A stretch of 64,000 nt of DNA from Thraustochytrium sp. TN22. Its lineage: Eukaryota > Sar > Bigyra > Thraustochytrida > Thraustochytriidae. The stretch covers positions 110,588 to 174,587 of the forward strand of contig JABLUY010000046.1 in the NCBI GenBank assembly GCA_013306675.1. The letters run 5' to 3'. Every line of letters begins with the position of its first letter. The first letter of the stretch is position 1. The position numbers and the translations under genes were made by a program. This document shows, one piece after another, positions 40,801 through 51,436 of this stretch. The notes beneath the pieces are model-generated. The model saw nothing but the letters and a program-made list of their open reading frames with translations, was not told the DNA's origin and did not search any database.

Positions 40801-43800
40801 CCCAATCACAGCTCTATGCTTACTCGTATCCGCCTACAACGCGGGGGTCCCTCGGCGACGCCCGGCGCAGGGGGCACTAAAGCGTATTAAGAGGGTACTT
40901 TACTCCCGATTTGCTCGAAAAAAGTGGCCTAGAGTCTGGCGAAGTTAGTTCCGCATTCGATCAAAAACGCAGCGATGGGGCCGAGCTTGAAGAGGCCCAC
41001 TCGAAGCGACCCAAGGCTCCTGCCCCCTATTCATTTTGGCCGAAGGCGTGGTGGTTAGGATGAGATGAGCTCGGCAGTTCGCCCAGAGCGGCTTTGGGGG
41101 GAGCTCGCGCGCGACTTCGTCGCGGAGCGCGCTGGAGCCGCAGGCGCTGCGGCGCGCGGCTGCAGGCGGCCCTGGCGGGTGCCTTGTGCCTGCTCTCAGC
41201 TCGTACGACCCTGCCGCAGCGCTTGGACGTGGAGTCGGGCCCGCACTGCGACATCATGGCATCGGCGAGGCCTAACCACCGCGTGGAGGACGACAGCGAC
41301 AGCGACAGCGACAGCGAGTTCGTGCCCCTGGACAAGCGGGACACAGGGGACGAAGACGAAGAAGGAGAGGAGCTTGGCGACGAGGATGCTCGTGCTGAGG
41401 CCGCTGCGCAGCAAGACTTCGAAGACATACTTGCGTTGGTCGACGAACCGACCGAGCGTGGCTTGCCCGGCTCAAGCGCGACTCGAAAGGCAACGAAGGG
41501 TCGCAAGGCTGAGACGCGGGGCAAATGCGGATCGACCAGCCACAAACGTACGAGCTCCAGGGCATGCCCGCTTTTCAACGCGGCCGACTCCAGGAAGCCA
41601 GGCCGCAGCAAGGCCTCCGCGAAGGCTGCGGCAGTCAAGGTCACCGATGCGGAGGTGTCAGGTGACTGGGAGCTGCTCCCCTGCCCGGACGAGTATGAGC
41701 TCATGTGGCAGGAAGATGCGAGGTCAATGCTCTTCGACCAGCGTGCCAAGGCTCATGTCAAGTACATGAAGGATCGCGTGGAAACAACGCTGAGCAACCT
41801 CGGCCGCGATCCCGACGAGATAGGTGTCTTCGATGTCTTCCACCTCCTGGCTGAAGACTTCGTTCACGAGCTCTTCAAGCACGCTCATAGAAAGATGCTC
41901 ACGCTCTTCAAGGCCACGCTTACAGAGCAGGACTTTTGGCTGTTCCTCGCCATGTACAACTTCTTGCAGGTGCTCAATCTCTCAAAGGAGTTGTGCTTCG
42001 AGATGGCCATTACACCTCTCCGCCGTGTGATTGGCCCGAACGTTCAACTCCTCGGCATCGAGATGTTCAACCGCATTCAGCGGTGCATCACGATGGTCGA
42101 TCCGAACATGGGCGTGTCGACCTCGACGACATGGACGGACACGTCTGACATGGTCAAGTACTGGGAGCACATGGAAGTCACTGCCTTCAAGGCCACTCGA
42201 AACATGGTCATGAGCCCACATTCCACGCTGGTCATTGACGACGAGCTCGTTGGCTCGCGCGCAGGAGATGTGCAGGTGAGGAGCATCAGCAACCGCAAGG
42301 CCGGTAAGGACGGCATCAAGAACGACAACATCGCGGACTCGCTCCTTCGCGTCGTGTACGCCATCCGCCACCAGCGGCGTGAAGAGTGGAGCCAGCAACA
42401 CGCGGTGGTTGCGCTGCTGAAGGATGTTGAGGTCCGCCTCGGGAAGGACATGGGCTGCCTAGTGGCCGCCGATCGTGGCTACTCGAAGAAGCTGCTCTGG
42501 GAGACCCTCGCCTCCAACAACTGCAGTTTCTGCATGGTAGGCAAGATCGACCACCCGATGCGGGGGGAGAGTGAGCTCAAGCAGAAAGAGATTGATGCTG
42601 GTGCGTCGGCCGCGACCCGGCCGAATGTGGTGCCAGACGGAGGGCGCCAAGGTCGCGAAATCTTCACGATGCGCTCAACAGTGCAGCTCAGCCGTGGCGG
42701 AGCCTCCAACCAGAAGGACATCCATGCCTTCGCCTTTGTCGACTTCCAGTCTGCCACGTCGCGCGAAGCTCGCCTCATCCGCTTCGTGGAGTGCGGAACC
42801 GGCCACGCGGAGCGCATGCGCAGCACGCTGGTGCTGGTGCCACGGTCAATCTCCGGCGAGGAGCCGCTGTTCCTGCCAGGCAGCAAGAATAACACCGGGA
42901 CACGTAAGAGCATCGCGCTAGAGCTCATGGACAAGTGCAAGCCGCTCACGTGCTCTCAGCGCTGCACCGACTGGTTCGTGCTGCGGGTCTTTTGCATCAC
43001 TGGCACTGCGAGCGAGAAGTTCGCGTTGCAATGTCCTGAGGCCCGTCAACTGCTGCGCAGAAGAGGGAAGGCGCACACGGACAACGAGGACGAGATGATG
43101 TCGGACGAGGAGATGGCTCGTTTCATCTCCCGCTCCTGGGTCTTCACCCGGGGCGTATCGACCAAGGACATGAGGACCGGGTCGATGAACGAGGCGTCCG
43201 TGGCCTCAAGCATACGTAAGCAGGCGTGGTGCGAGTGCATGTTCGAGGTCGGCCTCATTCAGCACAAGACCGTTCCGGGGCTCGCAGTCTCGCCGGATGG
43301 AGTCGCTCGCGTCCGGCTTCCAGGCGCGGAGTGCGACGCATCGTCAGTACTATGCAGCGTCGAGATCAAGACGCGCGTCGCGCCTGGAGGCGCGGTAGAC
43401 GCACGTATCGTGAGCACTCAGATGAACACGAACTACTTCTCGTGCATTGTGGGGGACGAGACTTGGTGGAAGGCCATACCTGCCGAGCACCGCGCGCAAG
43501 TCTTGCACCAAGCTGTGGTCCTCCAAATCGATCACGTGCTCTACGTTGCTGCCAGCACGAGTTCGTGTTTGTACGCCTGCCTCGTTGAAGTGCCTCCGGA
43601 CGCCCGGCTCGCCATGGAGCGCGCTCTGAAACCGTGGGCGGACAAGCTCACGACATGGGCGCACCAGAGCATCGACAGCGGGTGCGCCGCCCAAGCCACC
43701 TGCCATCTTCGGCGAGGAGGAGGGGGCGGTGCTGAGCTCGCACTTCCGGCTGTGGCGCGCCATGCGCAAGCTTGTCGCTCTGAAGGGGCCCATGCGGCCC

Positions 43801-44927
43801 GTGCATGTCATCAAGTGCTTACCGCAGGAGCTATACAACGTCGCAAAGGGCGGCGTCGACGGAAGCACACAGTACGTGGAGCAGATCACCAACACGCAGT
43901 GCATGAATCTGAGCTGCGACCAGAACATCGCGTTGCGCACGTACAAGCAGCTCGTTGTCAACGCCATCGTGGTCTACCGCTACTTACAGGCTGCGAGGAA
44001 GAGCAACCTCGAAGACAGCGACGGGCTAAAGGCCCTCCGCGACAAGGTGAACCGCTCTGAAGCGCTCAGCACTGTCTCGTTCCGCCTCACTGTCGACATG
44101 GTCCGTCACGTCTACAGGAGCAGGCAGCTCGATACGGCGCAGGTGGAGTTCAACATGCAGCCAAGCATGCCCAAGCCCACTGGGCTCACCAGGGAAGCGG
44201 CGAGGGACCTCGTGACCGCCGGTAAGCGCAAGCGAACCCCCGAGTTGCAGAAGTTCTTCAACCACGGCCAAGCCCGCGACATCCGCCTCGATGCCGCACT
44301 ACAACATGACTCAGAGGCAGCGGGAAAAGCATCCTTCAACGCCAACAACAAGAGGATTCCCGCCAAGCGGCTCTGCGTCATCTGCGGCAAGCAAACGCAC
44401 CGTCGTTGCACCATCTGCGGTGTGCCTCTGCACGTGTTCATGAGAAAGAATGAACGCACAACCTGCTTTTCCAAGTGGCACACGCGCGTGCGCGTCGAGC
44501 CTCACGAAGGCTTCAAGAAGCGCAAGACAAACGTCAGCGGAACACCTTCGCCCATTTGCCTCGATCATGTCGATTCGAGCAGCGCCAGTGCCTCGTCCGG
44601 TACCCCTACAGCGCAGAGCATGAACGACCACGTAGCCCAAGCCAGCTACACCGACACCCCATCAAGCCATAGTTCAACATCCTCTCGCAGCAGCCTCAGC
44701 ACGAGTCCATCGTGCCCTTGATGCAGCCCAAGTTGGCCTCAGCATCCGCACAGGCCAGTCGGAAGTGACCAACACTTTACGCCTCCATACAAACCCAGTA
44801 GTTGAAAGTTCCAAAAATGATTAGAATCATGATAGCAACAGGTCAGTCGAGCGCAAGCAGGAGAGCCGATTTACTAGGGATAATATGGCTATCCTGATTA
44901 AACTCCGTCTAGGGCGATGAGATTGGG
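40801..44927 (+). mobile_element. piggyBac-like DNA transposon, long copy
   Basis: This 4127-bp element starts CCCAATC and ends GATTGGG, perfect 7-bp inverted repeats. They extend to 13 bp with one or two mismatches if the flanking bases are counted. The CCC..GGG ends are like piggyBac, and ATAT flanks both sides. It encodes the split transposase at 41256-44721. It sits 74 bp past the SNF2 stop codon and abuts the short copy, sharing one ATAT. Aligned parts of the two copies differ at only scattered positions, so they are young. The 455 bp before the start codon carry no recognised gene. Confidence 0.88.
41256..44721 (+). CDS. piggyBac-like transposase with embedded PDDEXK (YqaJ-like) nuclease domain, split by a frame change
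   Basis: The first frame starts at the ATG 41256 with an acidic stretch, then a piggyBac-type DDE region: LVIDDELVGSRAG near residue 326, DGIKNDNIAD, and AADRGYSKKLLWETL. A separate nuclease-like domain follows at about residues 650-790: GLAVSPDGVARV, CSVEIKTR and QVLHQAVVLQIDHVLYV. That is the D..ExK..Q pattern of YqaJ/lambda-exonuclease enzymes. The piggyBac pattern resumes in the +1 frame from about 43670: NVAKGGVDGSTQYVEQ, matching the GGVDxxDQ block, and a C-terminal Cys-rich zinc domain with CVICGKQTHRRCTICGVPLH and CFSKWHT. Frame 0 itself runs on to a stop at 44058-44060 in out-of-frame sequence. The change of frame is also present in the short copy. It could be a programmed +1 shift, an old mutation or an unrecognised intron. 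Confidence 0.8.
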
Positions 44928-44931
44928 ATAT
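44928..44931. repeat. ATAT shared between elements 1 and 2
   Basis: A single ATAT separates GATTGGG of the long copy from CCCAATC of the short copy, so it serves as flank for both. Confidence 0.75.
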
Positions 44932-47268
44932 CCCAATCACACCTCTATGCTTACTCGTATCCGCCTACCACGCGGGGGTCCCTCGGTGACGCCCGGCACA
45001 GGGGGCACTAAAGCGTATTAAGAGGGTACTTTACTCCCGATTTGCTCCAAAAAAGTGGCCTAGAGTCTGGCGAAGTTAGTTCCGCATTCGATCAAAAACG
45101 CAGCGATGGGGCCGAGCTTGAAGAGGCCCACTCGAAGCGACCCAAGGCTCCTGCCCCCTATTCATTTTGGCCGAAGGCGTGGTGGTTAGGATGAGATGAG
45201 CTCGGCAGTTCGCCCAGAGCGGCTTTGGGGGGAGCTCGCGCGCGACTTCGTCGCGGAGCGCGCTGGAGCCGCAGGCGCTGCGGCGCGCGGCTGCAGGCGG
45301 CCCTGGCGGGTGCCTTGTGCCTGCTCTCAGCTCGCACGCCCCTGCCGCAGCGCTTGGACGTGGAGTCGGGCCCGCACTGCGACATCATGGCATCGGCGAG
45401 GCCTAACCACCGCGTGGAGGACGACAGCGACAGCGACAGCGACAGCGAGTTCGTGCCCCTGGACAAGCGGGACACAGGGGACGAAGACGAAGAAGGAGAG
45501 GAGCTTGGCGACGAGGATGCTCGTGCTGAGGCCGCTGCGCAGCAAGACTTCGAAGACATACTTGCGTTGGTCGACGAACCGACGCGTGGTGCGAGTGCAT
45601 GTTCGAGGTCGGCCTCATTCAGCACAAGACCGTTCCGGGGCTCGCAGTCTCGCCGGATGGAGTCGCTCGCGTCCGGCTTCCAGGCGCGGAGTGCGACGCA
45701 TCGTCAGTACTATGCAGCGTCGAGATCAAGACGCGCGTCGCGCCTGGAGGCGCGGTAGACGCACGTATCGTGAGCACCCAGATGAACACGTGGGGGACGA
45801 GACTTGGTGGAAGGCCATACCTGCCGAGCACCGCGCGCAAGTCTTGCACCAAGCTGTGGTCCTCCAAATCGATCACGTGCTCTACGTTGCTGCCAGCACG
45901 AGTTCGTGTTTGTACGCCTGCCTCGTTGAAGTGCCTCCGGACGCCCGGCTCGCCATGGAGCGCGCTCTGAAACCGTGGGCGGACAAGCTCACGACATGGG
46001 CGCACCAGAGCATCGACAGCGGGTGCGCCGCCCAAGCCACCTGCCATCTTCGGCGAGGAGGAGGGGGCGGTGCTGAGCTCGCACTTCCGGCTGTGGCGCG
46101 CCATGCGCAAGCTTGTCGCTCTGAAGGGGCCCATGCGGCCCGTGCATGTCATCAAGTGCTTACCGCAGGAGCTATACAACGTCGCAAAGGGCGGCGTCGA
46201 CGGAAGCACACAGTACGTGGAGCAGATCACCAACACGCAGTGCATGAATCTGAGCTGCGACCAGAACATCGCGTTGCGCACGTACAAGCAGCTCGTTGTC
46301 AACGCCATCGTGGTCTACCGCTACTTACAGGCTGCGAGGAAGAGCAACCTCGAAGACAGCGACGGGCTAAAGGCCCTCCGCGACAAGGTGAACCGCTCTG
46401 AAGCGCTCAGCACTGTCTCGTTCCGCCTCACTGTCGACATGGTCCGTCACGTCTACAGGAGCAGGCAGCTCGATACGGCGCAGGTGGAGTTCAACATGCA
46501 GCCAAGCATGCCCAAGCCCACTGGGCTCACCAGGGAAGCGGCGAGGGACCTCGTGACCGCCGGTAAGCGCAAGCGAACCCCCGAGTTGCAGAAGTTCTTC
46601 AACCACGGCCAAGCCCGCGACATCCGCCTCGATGCCGCACTGCAACATGACTCAGAGGCAGCGGGAAAGGCATCCTTCAACGCCAACAACAAGAGGATTC
46701 CCGCCAAGCGGCTCTGCGTCATCTGCGGCAAGCAAACGCACCGTCGTTGCACCATCTGCGGTGTGCCTCTGCACGTGTTCATGAGAAAGAATGAACGCAC
46801 AACCTGCTTTTCCAAGTGGCACACGCGCGTGCGCGTCGAGCCTCACGAAGGCTTCAAGAAGCGCAAGACAAACGTCAACGGAACACCTTCGCCCATTTGC
46901 CTCGATCATGTCGATTCGAGCAGCGCCAGTGCCTCGTCCGGTACCCCTACAGCGCAGAGCAGGAACGACCACGTAGCCCAAGCCAGCTACACCGACACCC
47001 CATCAAGCCATAGTTCAAGATCCTCTCGCAGCAGCCTCAGCACGAGTCCATCGTGCCCTTGATGCAGCCCAAGTTGGCCTCAGCATCCGCACAGGCCAGT
47101 CGGAAGTGACCAACACTTTACGCTTCCATACAAACCCAGTAGTTGAAAGTTCCAAAAATGATTAGAATCATGATAGCAACAGGTCAGTCGAGCGCAAGCA
47201 GGAGAGCCGATTTACTAGGGATAATATGGCTATCCTGATTAAACTCCGTCTAGGGCGATGGGATTGGG
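44932..47268 (+). mobile_element. piggyBac-like DNA transposon, internally deleted copy
   Basis: This 2337-bp copy has the same CCCAATC and GATTGGG ends and the same orientation as the long copy. It lacks 1771 bp (equivalent to 41453-43223) and another 19 bp (equivalent to 43431-43449), which accounts exactly for the 1790-bp length difference. The large deletion removes the whole DDE region. Neither junction shows clear microhomology. The right flank ATAT is at 47269-47272. It is probably non-autonomous and mobilisable only in trans. Confidence 0.9.
45387..47062 (+). pseudogene. Deleted, frameshifted transposase remnant in the short copy
   Basis: The start codon and acidic N-terminus match the long copy. 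Then the 1771-bp deletion joins that part to the nuclease-like domain out of frame, and the 19-bp deletion shifts it again. The C-terminal part (46070-47062, including the Cys-rich domain) keeps its own open frame, almost identical to the long copy. No functional transposase can be made without the DDE region. Confidence 0.88.
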
Positions 47269-47272
47269 ATAT
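47269..47272. repeat. ATAT flank at right end of element 2
   Basis: The ATAT follows the terminal GATTGGG and matches the other two flanks. Confidence 0.75.
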
Positions 47273-47554
47273 CAATGGAAGGGATGCTCTCGGCGCGCGT
47301 CTCATGGAGAACGAACATACATACTCAAAACATCAGATTGATCGTCAAACCTGCTCCCTAAGTATCTACTTAGCCTTGGGCCTCACGGACAAGTGCGCTG
47401 CAGGAGGGGCGCACTCCTTTGGAAAGGCACTTCTGTCAGTCTATCTGTCTGTCTCTCTTGTCTGCCTCTAGAAGTCTCGTGGTCTTTGCGCGAACGAGAC
47501 CGGGGCCGCAGCTCGCTTGCTTGCTCGCTGGCTGGCTGGTTGGCTCGCTTGCTG

Positions 47555-49744
47555 TCAGTCCTCATCGAGCGGCGGCTGAGTGTCCTTGGGCGCGACATCA
47601 TCCGTGCCAGGATTCTTGTCGGAGGGTTCGAGCGGAAGACCGCTCGCCCTGAAGACGTTGCGAATCTCGTCGGCCACGATAGTCTGCACCACGCGAAAGA
47701 CCTCGCCGAGATCACTAGGACTGATCTTCTCTCCGAGGCGGGCTCCCAAGTCATCGCCACGGTCGTTGTCGTTGTCGTCGTCGTGCGCGCCGAGCAGCTC
47801 CTGATGGCCAGCTTCCCTCAGGGTGTCCTCGATGAGCGCGCGCACAGCGTCCGGGTCAACAATTCTTCTTGCAATGATCTTGTTGGGCCGCTCTGCGGCA
47901 CTGCTGCTCGCGGCACCAGACTTGGCGCTGCTTGTGCTCCTGCCGGCATCTCTCGCGGACAGCTTCGATTCGCCTGCGACCTTGGCGCCCATCACGTCCT
48001 TGAGCCTATTCCGGTTAACCCGGTACAGTTCTCGACGCCGGGCCTGGCGCCTCTCGACGAGGGCGTACTGCCGCTTGAGATGGGCATAGGGATCGGCACC
48101 CACAGTGCCGCCTTCCTCCGAGGCGCCCTCGTCATCCTCGTGAACCCGGGAAGGGTTGAGCGCGTCGCTGGCCCCGGCCCCCGTCGTCTCGTCCGCCCCA
48201 GCGTGGCGCGGCACGCTTGCGGAGCTTGAGCCGGCGTCTGCAGCGCCCGAGGCGGTTTTGACTGATGCGTCCCGGCTCTTGTCGCTTGCCTTTGAGTTGC
48301 TGATGTGGAGGGTGGTGCCGGCGGCGGCCAGGAGGCGCGCGTTGCGTTGAGACTTCTTCTCGCGCTTTGTATGGTACTTGAAGGTCCCAGGGGGCTTGTC
48401 CTTGTAGTCCTCGAGCGGGAAGTTGAGCCTGACGCCGGCGATGGCCTCGCTCGGGTCCCGCAACGACAAAGTGGCCTCGTCATAGGCGCGTGCGGCCTCC
48501 TCCTCGCTGTCGAAGTAGCCCACGTGGATGGAGTTCACCTTGCAGCGCCAGGTGCCGACGCTGCGGTCCCAGCTGACGCCGCGAAACTCGCTCTGCGGCA
48601 CGCCCGCGCGCCACTTGCGCTTCTTGCCGGACGGCTCCGTTTCGAGGACTGCCTGGGTCGCCGAGACGTGCTGGGCCTCGAGCTGCGTTCGGGCCCGCTC
48701 CTGCGCATCAAGCTGCGCCTGAATCATTGCCTGCGCCTGCGCCTGCGCCTGCGAGAGCGGGCGCGCCTGCTGCGCCGCTTGCGCCTGCTGCGCCTGCGTC
48801 TGGATCCCGCCGCCCAAGAGCGTGCCCGTGCCGCCCGCCCCGAGGATGGAGTTCACGTAGTGCTGGGCGATGGCCGAGGCCTGCACCGCAGGATTGGCGC
48901 CCTGCCCGCCCAAGCCCATGCCCATGCCCAAGCCCATGCCCATGCCCAAGCCCATCCCGCCGCCCGCGCCTGCGCCCGCGCCCGCGCTCGACGGCAGCAT
49001 CCCCCAGCCGCCGTTGGGCAGCTGCACGAAGAAGCCGCCCTGGCCGGCGCCCGCGCCCACGCCCACGCCCACGCCCACACCGGGGCTGGCGCCCGCTTGC
49101 CCGGCGCCGGGCCCACCAGCTGCGGCGCCCGCGCTTTGCAGGATGATGGGCCCGCCCCAGCCGCCCTGCACGAATTGAACATGCTGCGCTTGCTGATCCT
49201 GATGCGGCTGCCCCATGGCCAGGACGGCCTGGAGGGGCAGGGGCACTTGAGGCGCCGCGTCCTCGGCCGCGGCGCCGCGCTCGCCGCCGGTCACCGCCGC
49301 TCGGCCGTCTCCGCCGCCGCCGCCGCCGCGCCCGCCGCCGCCGCCATGGGACACTGCGCCGCGCATTTGCGCCCGCGGCGCCTCCCCATCGCGCATGATC
49401 CCCATCGCGCCCGCGCCGCCGCCGCCCCCGCCGCGCGCCGCCGCCGCCGCGGGGGTCTGCCCGCGCATATGCTCATCTGCATCCCCGCGCGGCGTATCAT
49501 CATCCCGCGCCGCCGCGCCGCCGCTCGCGCGCGCCTCCATGCGCGCCGCGCCGCCGCGCGCGCCGCCTCGCCGCGCCGCCCCGCGCGCAGCTCGCCGCGC
49601 GGGGGCTTCCACGCACCCGCAGCGCGCGCCGCCGCCGCGCACGCCCCGCCGGCCAGACGGCTCTGCCGGGGCGGCCGCGCCCATGGCCGCCGCGTGGATG
49701 GAGGCGCGGCCATCCATGCCGGCCTGCATCATGGCCATCATCAT
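47555..49744 (-). CDS. AP2/ERF-domain DNA-binding protein
   Basis: The product from the ATG at 49744 has 729 residues. One AP2 domain lies at about residues 385-446, with SEFRGVSWDRSVGTWRCKV, VGYFDSEEEAARAYDEATL and LNFP, matching the three-strand sheet and helix of plant ERF/AP2 domains. AP2 domains also occur in algae, apicomplexans and other protists. The N-terminal half is low complexity: Ala/Gly/Arg, then Gly-Met and Gly-Val dipeptide repeats and Gln-Ala repeats. After the AP2 domain is a basic segment and a Ser-rich region, then a helical stretch with ERRQARRRELYRVNRNR. The C-terminal 100 residues may form another small domain. The frame is open to 50194, but upstream residues are Arg/Ala-rich; the exact start is uncertain. 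A TTGC/TGGC tract lies at 47510-47545, next to the 3' end. Confidence 0.82.
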   Translation of the reverse strand: MMMAMMQAGMDGRASIHAAAMGAAAPAEPSGRRGVRGGGARCGCVEAPARRAARGAARRGGARGGAARMEARASGGAAARDDDTPRGDADEHMRGQTPAAAAARGGGGGGAGAMGIMRDGEAPRAQMRGAVSHGGGGGRGGGGGGDGRAAVTGGERGAAAEDAAPQVPLPLQAVLAMGQPHQDQQAQHVQFVQGGWGGPIILQSAGAAAGGPGAGQAGASPGVGVGVGVGAGAGQGGFFVQLPNGGWGMLPSSAGAGAGAGGGMGLGMGMGLGMGMGLGGQGANPAVQASAIAQHYVNSILGAGGTGTLLGGGIQTQAQQAQAAQQARPLSQAQAQAQAMIQAQLDAQERARTQLEAQHVSATQAVLETEPSGKKRKWRAGVPQSEFRGVSWDRSVGTWRCKVNSIHVGYFDSEEEAARAYDEATLSLRDPSEAIAGVRLNFPLEDYKDKPPGTFKYHTKREKKSQRNARLLAAAGTTLHISNSKASDKSRDASVKTASGAADAGSSSASVPRHAGADETTGAGASDALNPSRVHEDDEGASEEGGTVGADPYAHLKRQYALVERRQARRRELYRVNRNRLKDVMGAKVAGESKLSARDAGRSTSSAKSGAASSSAAERPNKIIARRIVDPDAVRALIEDTLREAGHQELLGAHDDDNDNDRGDDLGARLGEKISPSDLGEVFRVVQTIVADEIRNVFRASGLPLEPSDKNPGTDDVAPKDTQPPLDED

Positions 49745-50536
49745 TTCGCGCGCCGATCCCACGCGCCCGGCCCTCGCGCCGCGCGCCGCCGCGGCCTCGC
49801 CGCGCGCGCGCCGCCGCCCGCGCGAGTCCCGCGCGCGCGGCGCCCACGTGCGCCGCCGCTCCAAGCGGGGCGCGCCGGGACCCGGAGCCGCGTGGCCGCC
49901 GCTCGTGCCGCCGTTGATTCGCGATGCGCGTGACCAGCCCTTGTAGTGGCTGCGCGGCGCAGCGGCCGCAGGCCACCGGTCCCCCCCACCGTGGCCTCGC
50001 CCACAGCCCCCCCCCCCGGGGCGACCTCGGCAGGCACACCGCAACGGTCCCGCAGGCTCCCGCAGCGCCGGGGGCTGCGGGCGCTCTTCGGGCTGCCGCT
50101 CCTCTGGCCACACCGACTGGCCGCCGGACTTCACAACGCGCTCACTGCCTGCCTGAACGGCTGCCCTCTTGATTTCTCTCTCTCTCAGAGGCAAGTGGCC
50201 ATGCCTCGCGTGCGCAGCCTGGCCTGAGCAAGCTGGCGCGTGCTGGCTGTGCCGCGCGCTGCTCGTGATCGCTGCGGACGGAGGCAGGCTGGCCGCCAGC
50301 CGAAGCCTGAGCCTGAGCCCGAGCCCGAGCCTGAGCCGGAGCCCGAGCAGGCCGCGAAGTGGCCTTAAGTGTGAACATCGTGCACGATAAGTGGCTCCAC
50401 GGCCACGGCTCTCTCGTGTGGAAGAATGGAATCAAACGACGCCGGGGGCATCCATCCACCGATCTGGTGGCCGCAGCGCGGCGCGGCGCGGCGCGGCGCC
50501 TGGTGGCGGCGCCTGGTGGCGCCTGGTGGCGGCGCC
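49745..50536. other. Divergent upstream region between AP2 and coiled-coil protein genes
   Basis: This GC-rich region has an AGCCTGAGCC hexamer-like repeat near 50303-50350 and GCGCG/GCGGC pentamers at about 50473-50500. The frames across it are Arg/Ala-rich and not convincing. A start at 50426 for the right-hand gene is possible. Confidence 0.5.
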
Positions 50537-51436
50537 ATGGGGCTCATGGAGCGCCTGGTCCGACTTCCCGGCCTGCGCAGCGTGCACGCGTACGTGCGAT
50601 GGGTGGCGCGCGAGTTCGAGTCCATCCCGACGCCCCCGGACTACCCGGTGCCCATCAACCTGAACCGGAGCTTCGCGCCCAGGAATGTGGTCAGGGTGCT
50701 GCGCGAGGGCACGCGGCTCTACATTCGCTCGTTCAGGGACCCGGAGGCCGTCAAGTACGGCACCGGAGACCCCGAGCGGCTCGCGCAGCTGCGCAAGGAG
50801 GAGCGCGAGAAGGCCTCCGTGGCCGACGACCTGCGCCAGCTTGGCGACCGGGTCAACCTGCGCTTGAAGGAGGACCAGGCGCGCAAGGGCGTGCAGGCCA
50901 CACGGACCGGCCTCGAGGTGCTTCGCGACGGCCTCAAGAACTTCGTCGAAGGGTACCGGGAAGGCTTCGAAAGCGAAACCAAGACGCTGGCGGAGCACGA
51001 GGCCACCGAGGCCAAGCGCATTCTCCAGGAGGCTGCCACCAAGGCCGCGCGCCGCCGCGAGCGCCGCGCTGCGGCCGGCCCCCAGGCGCAGGGCATGGAC
51101 GACGACGAGCTCGACCAGTTGGAGGAGGAAGCCGACCGCCGCCGCCGCGCGGAGCGCAACAAGTTCCGTCGCCGCCGTCTCGAGCGCGAATATGAGAAGC
51201 AGCGCCTCCGCGATGAGGCCGAAGAGGCTGCCGAGGAGGCGCGCTGGAAGGCCGAGAGAGAGGAGGCGGAGGCCTCACGCCTTGCGCAGGAGGCCGCCGA
51301 GGCCGTGGCCGAGGGCGAGGGCGAAGCAGCCGCACCGCCACGGCCGCGCGGAGGTGGCCATCGTCAGCGCCGAAAGGACCGAGAGCTCAAGATCGCCGGG
51401 GGTGGTGGTGTAGATGATTCTTCGCGGACCTTTTGA
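50537..51436 (+). CDS. Unrecognised coiled-coil protein
   Basis: I do not recognise this 299-residue protein. The first 70 residues have ordinary complexity (start MGLMERLVRLPGLRSV, then YPVPINLNRSFAPRNVVRVL). The rest is charged and strongly helical, rich in Glu, Arg, Lys and Ala, with the look of a long coiled coil (about residues 75-275). It ends in a Gly/Arg/Lys-rich tail. The positively charged N-terminus could suit mitochondrial import, but no clear targeting signal is seen. Starts at 50537 and 50426 are both possible; I use 50537 because the earlier residues come from repeat sequence. Confidence 0.68.
   Translation: MGLMERLVRLPGLRSVHAYVRWVAREFESIPTPPDYPVPINLNRSFAPRNVVRVLREGTRLYIRSFRDPEAVKYGTGDPERLAQLRKEEREKASVADDLRQLGDRVNLRLKEDQARKGVQATRTGLEVLRDGLKNFVEGYREGFESETKTLAEHEATEAKRILQEAATKAARRRERRAAAGPQAQGMDDDELDQLEEEADRRRRAERNKFRRRRLEREYEKQRLRDEAEEAAEEARWKAEREEAEASRLAQEAAEAVAEGEGEAAAPPRPRGGGHRQRRKDRELKIAGGGGVDDSSRTF

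Noticed and set aside
44921-44941. Palindrome read as a hairpin terminator
   Set aside because: It is explained exactly by the abutting inverted ends of two transposon copies.
45196-46401. A 401-codon frame in the short transposon copy
   Set aside because: It is made of out-of-frame pieces joined by the deletions, not a functional product.
48305-49933. A 542-codon plus-strand frame opposite the AP2 gene
   Set aside because: It is Leu/Arg/Ala/His-rich antisense of low-complexity sequence, and the AP2 domain is on the other strand.
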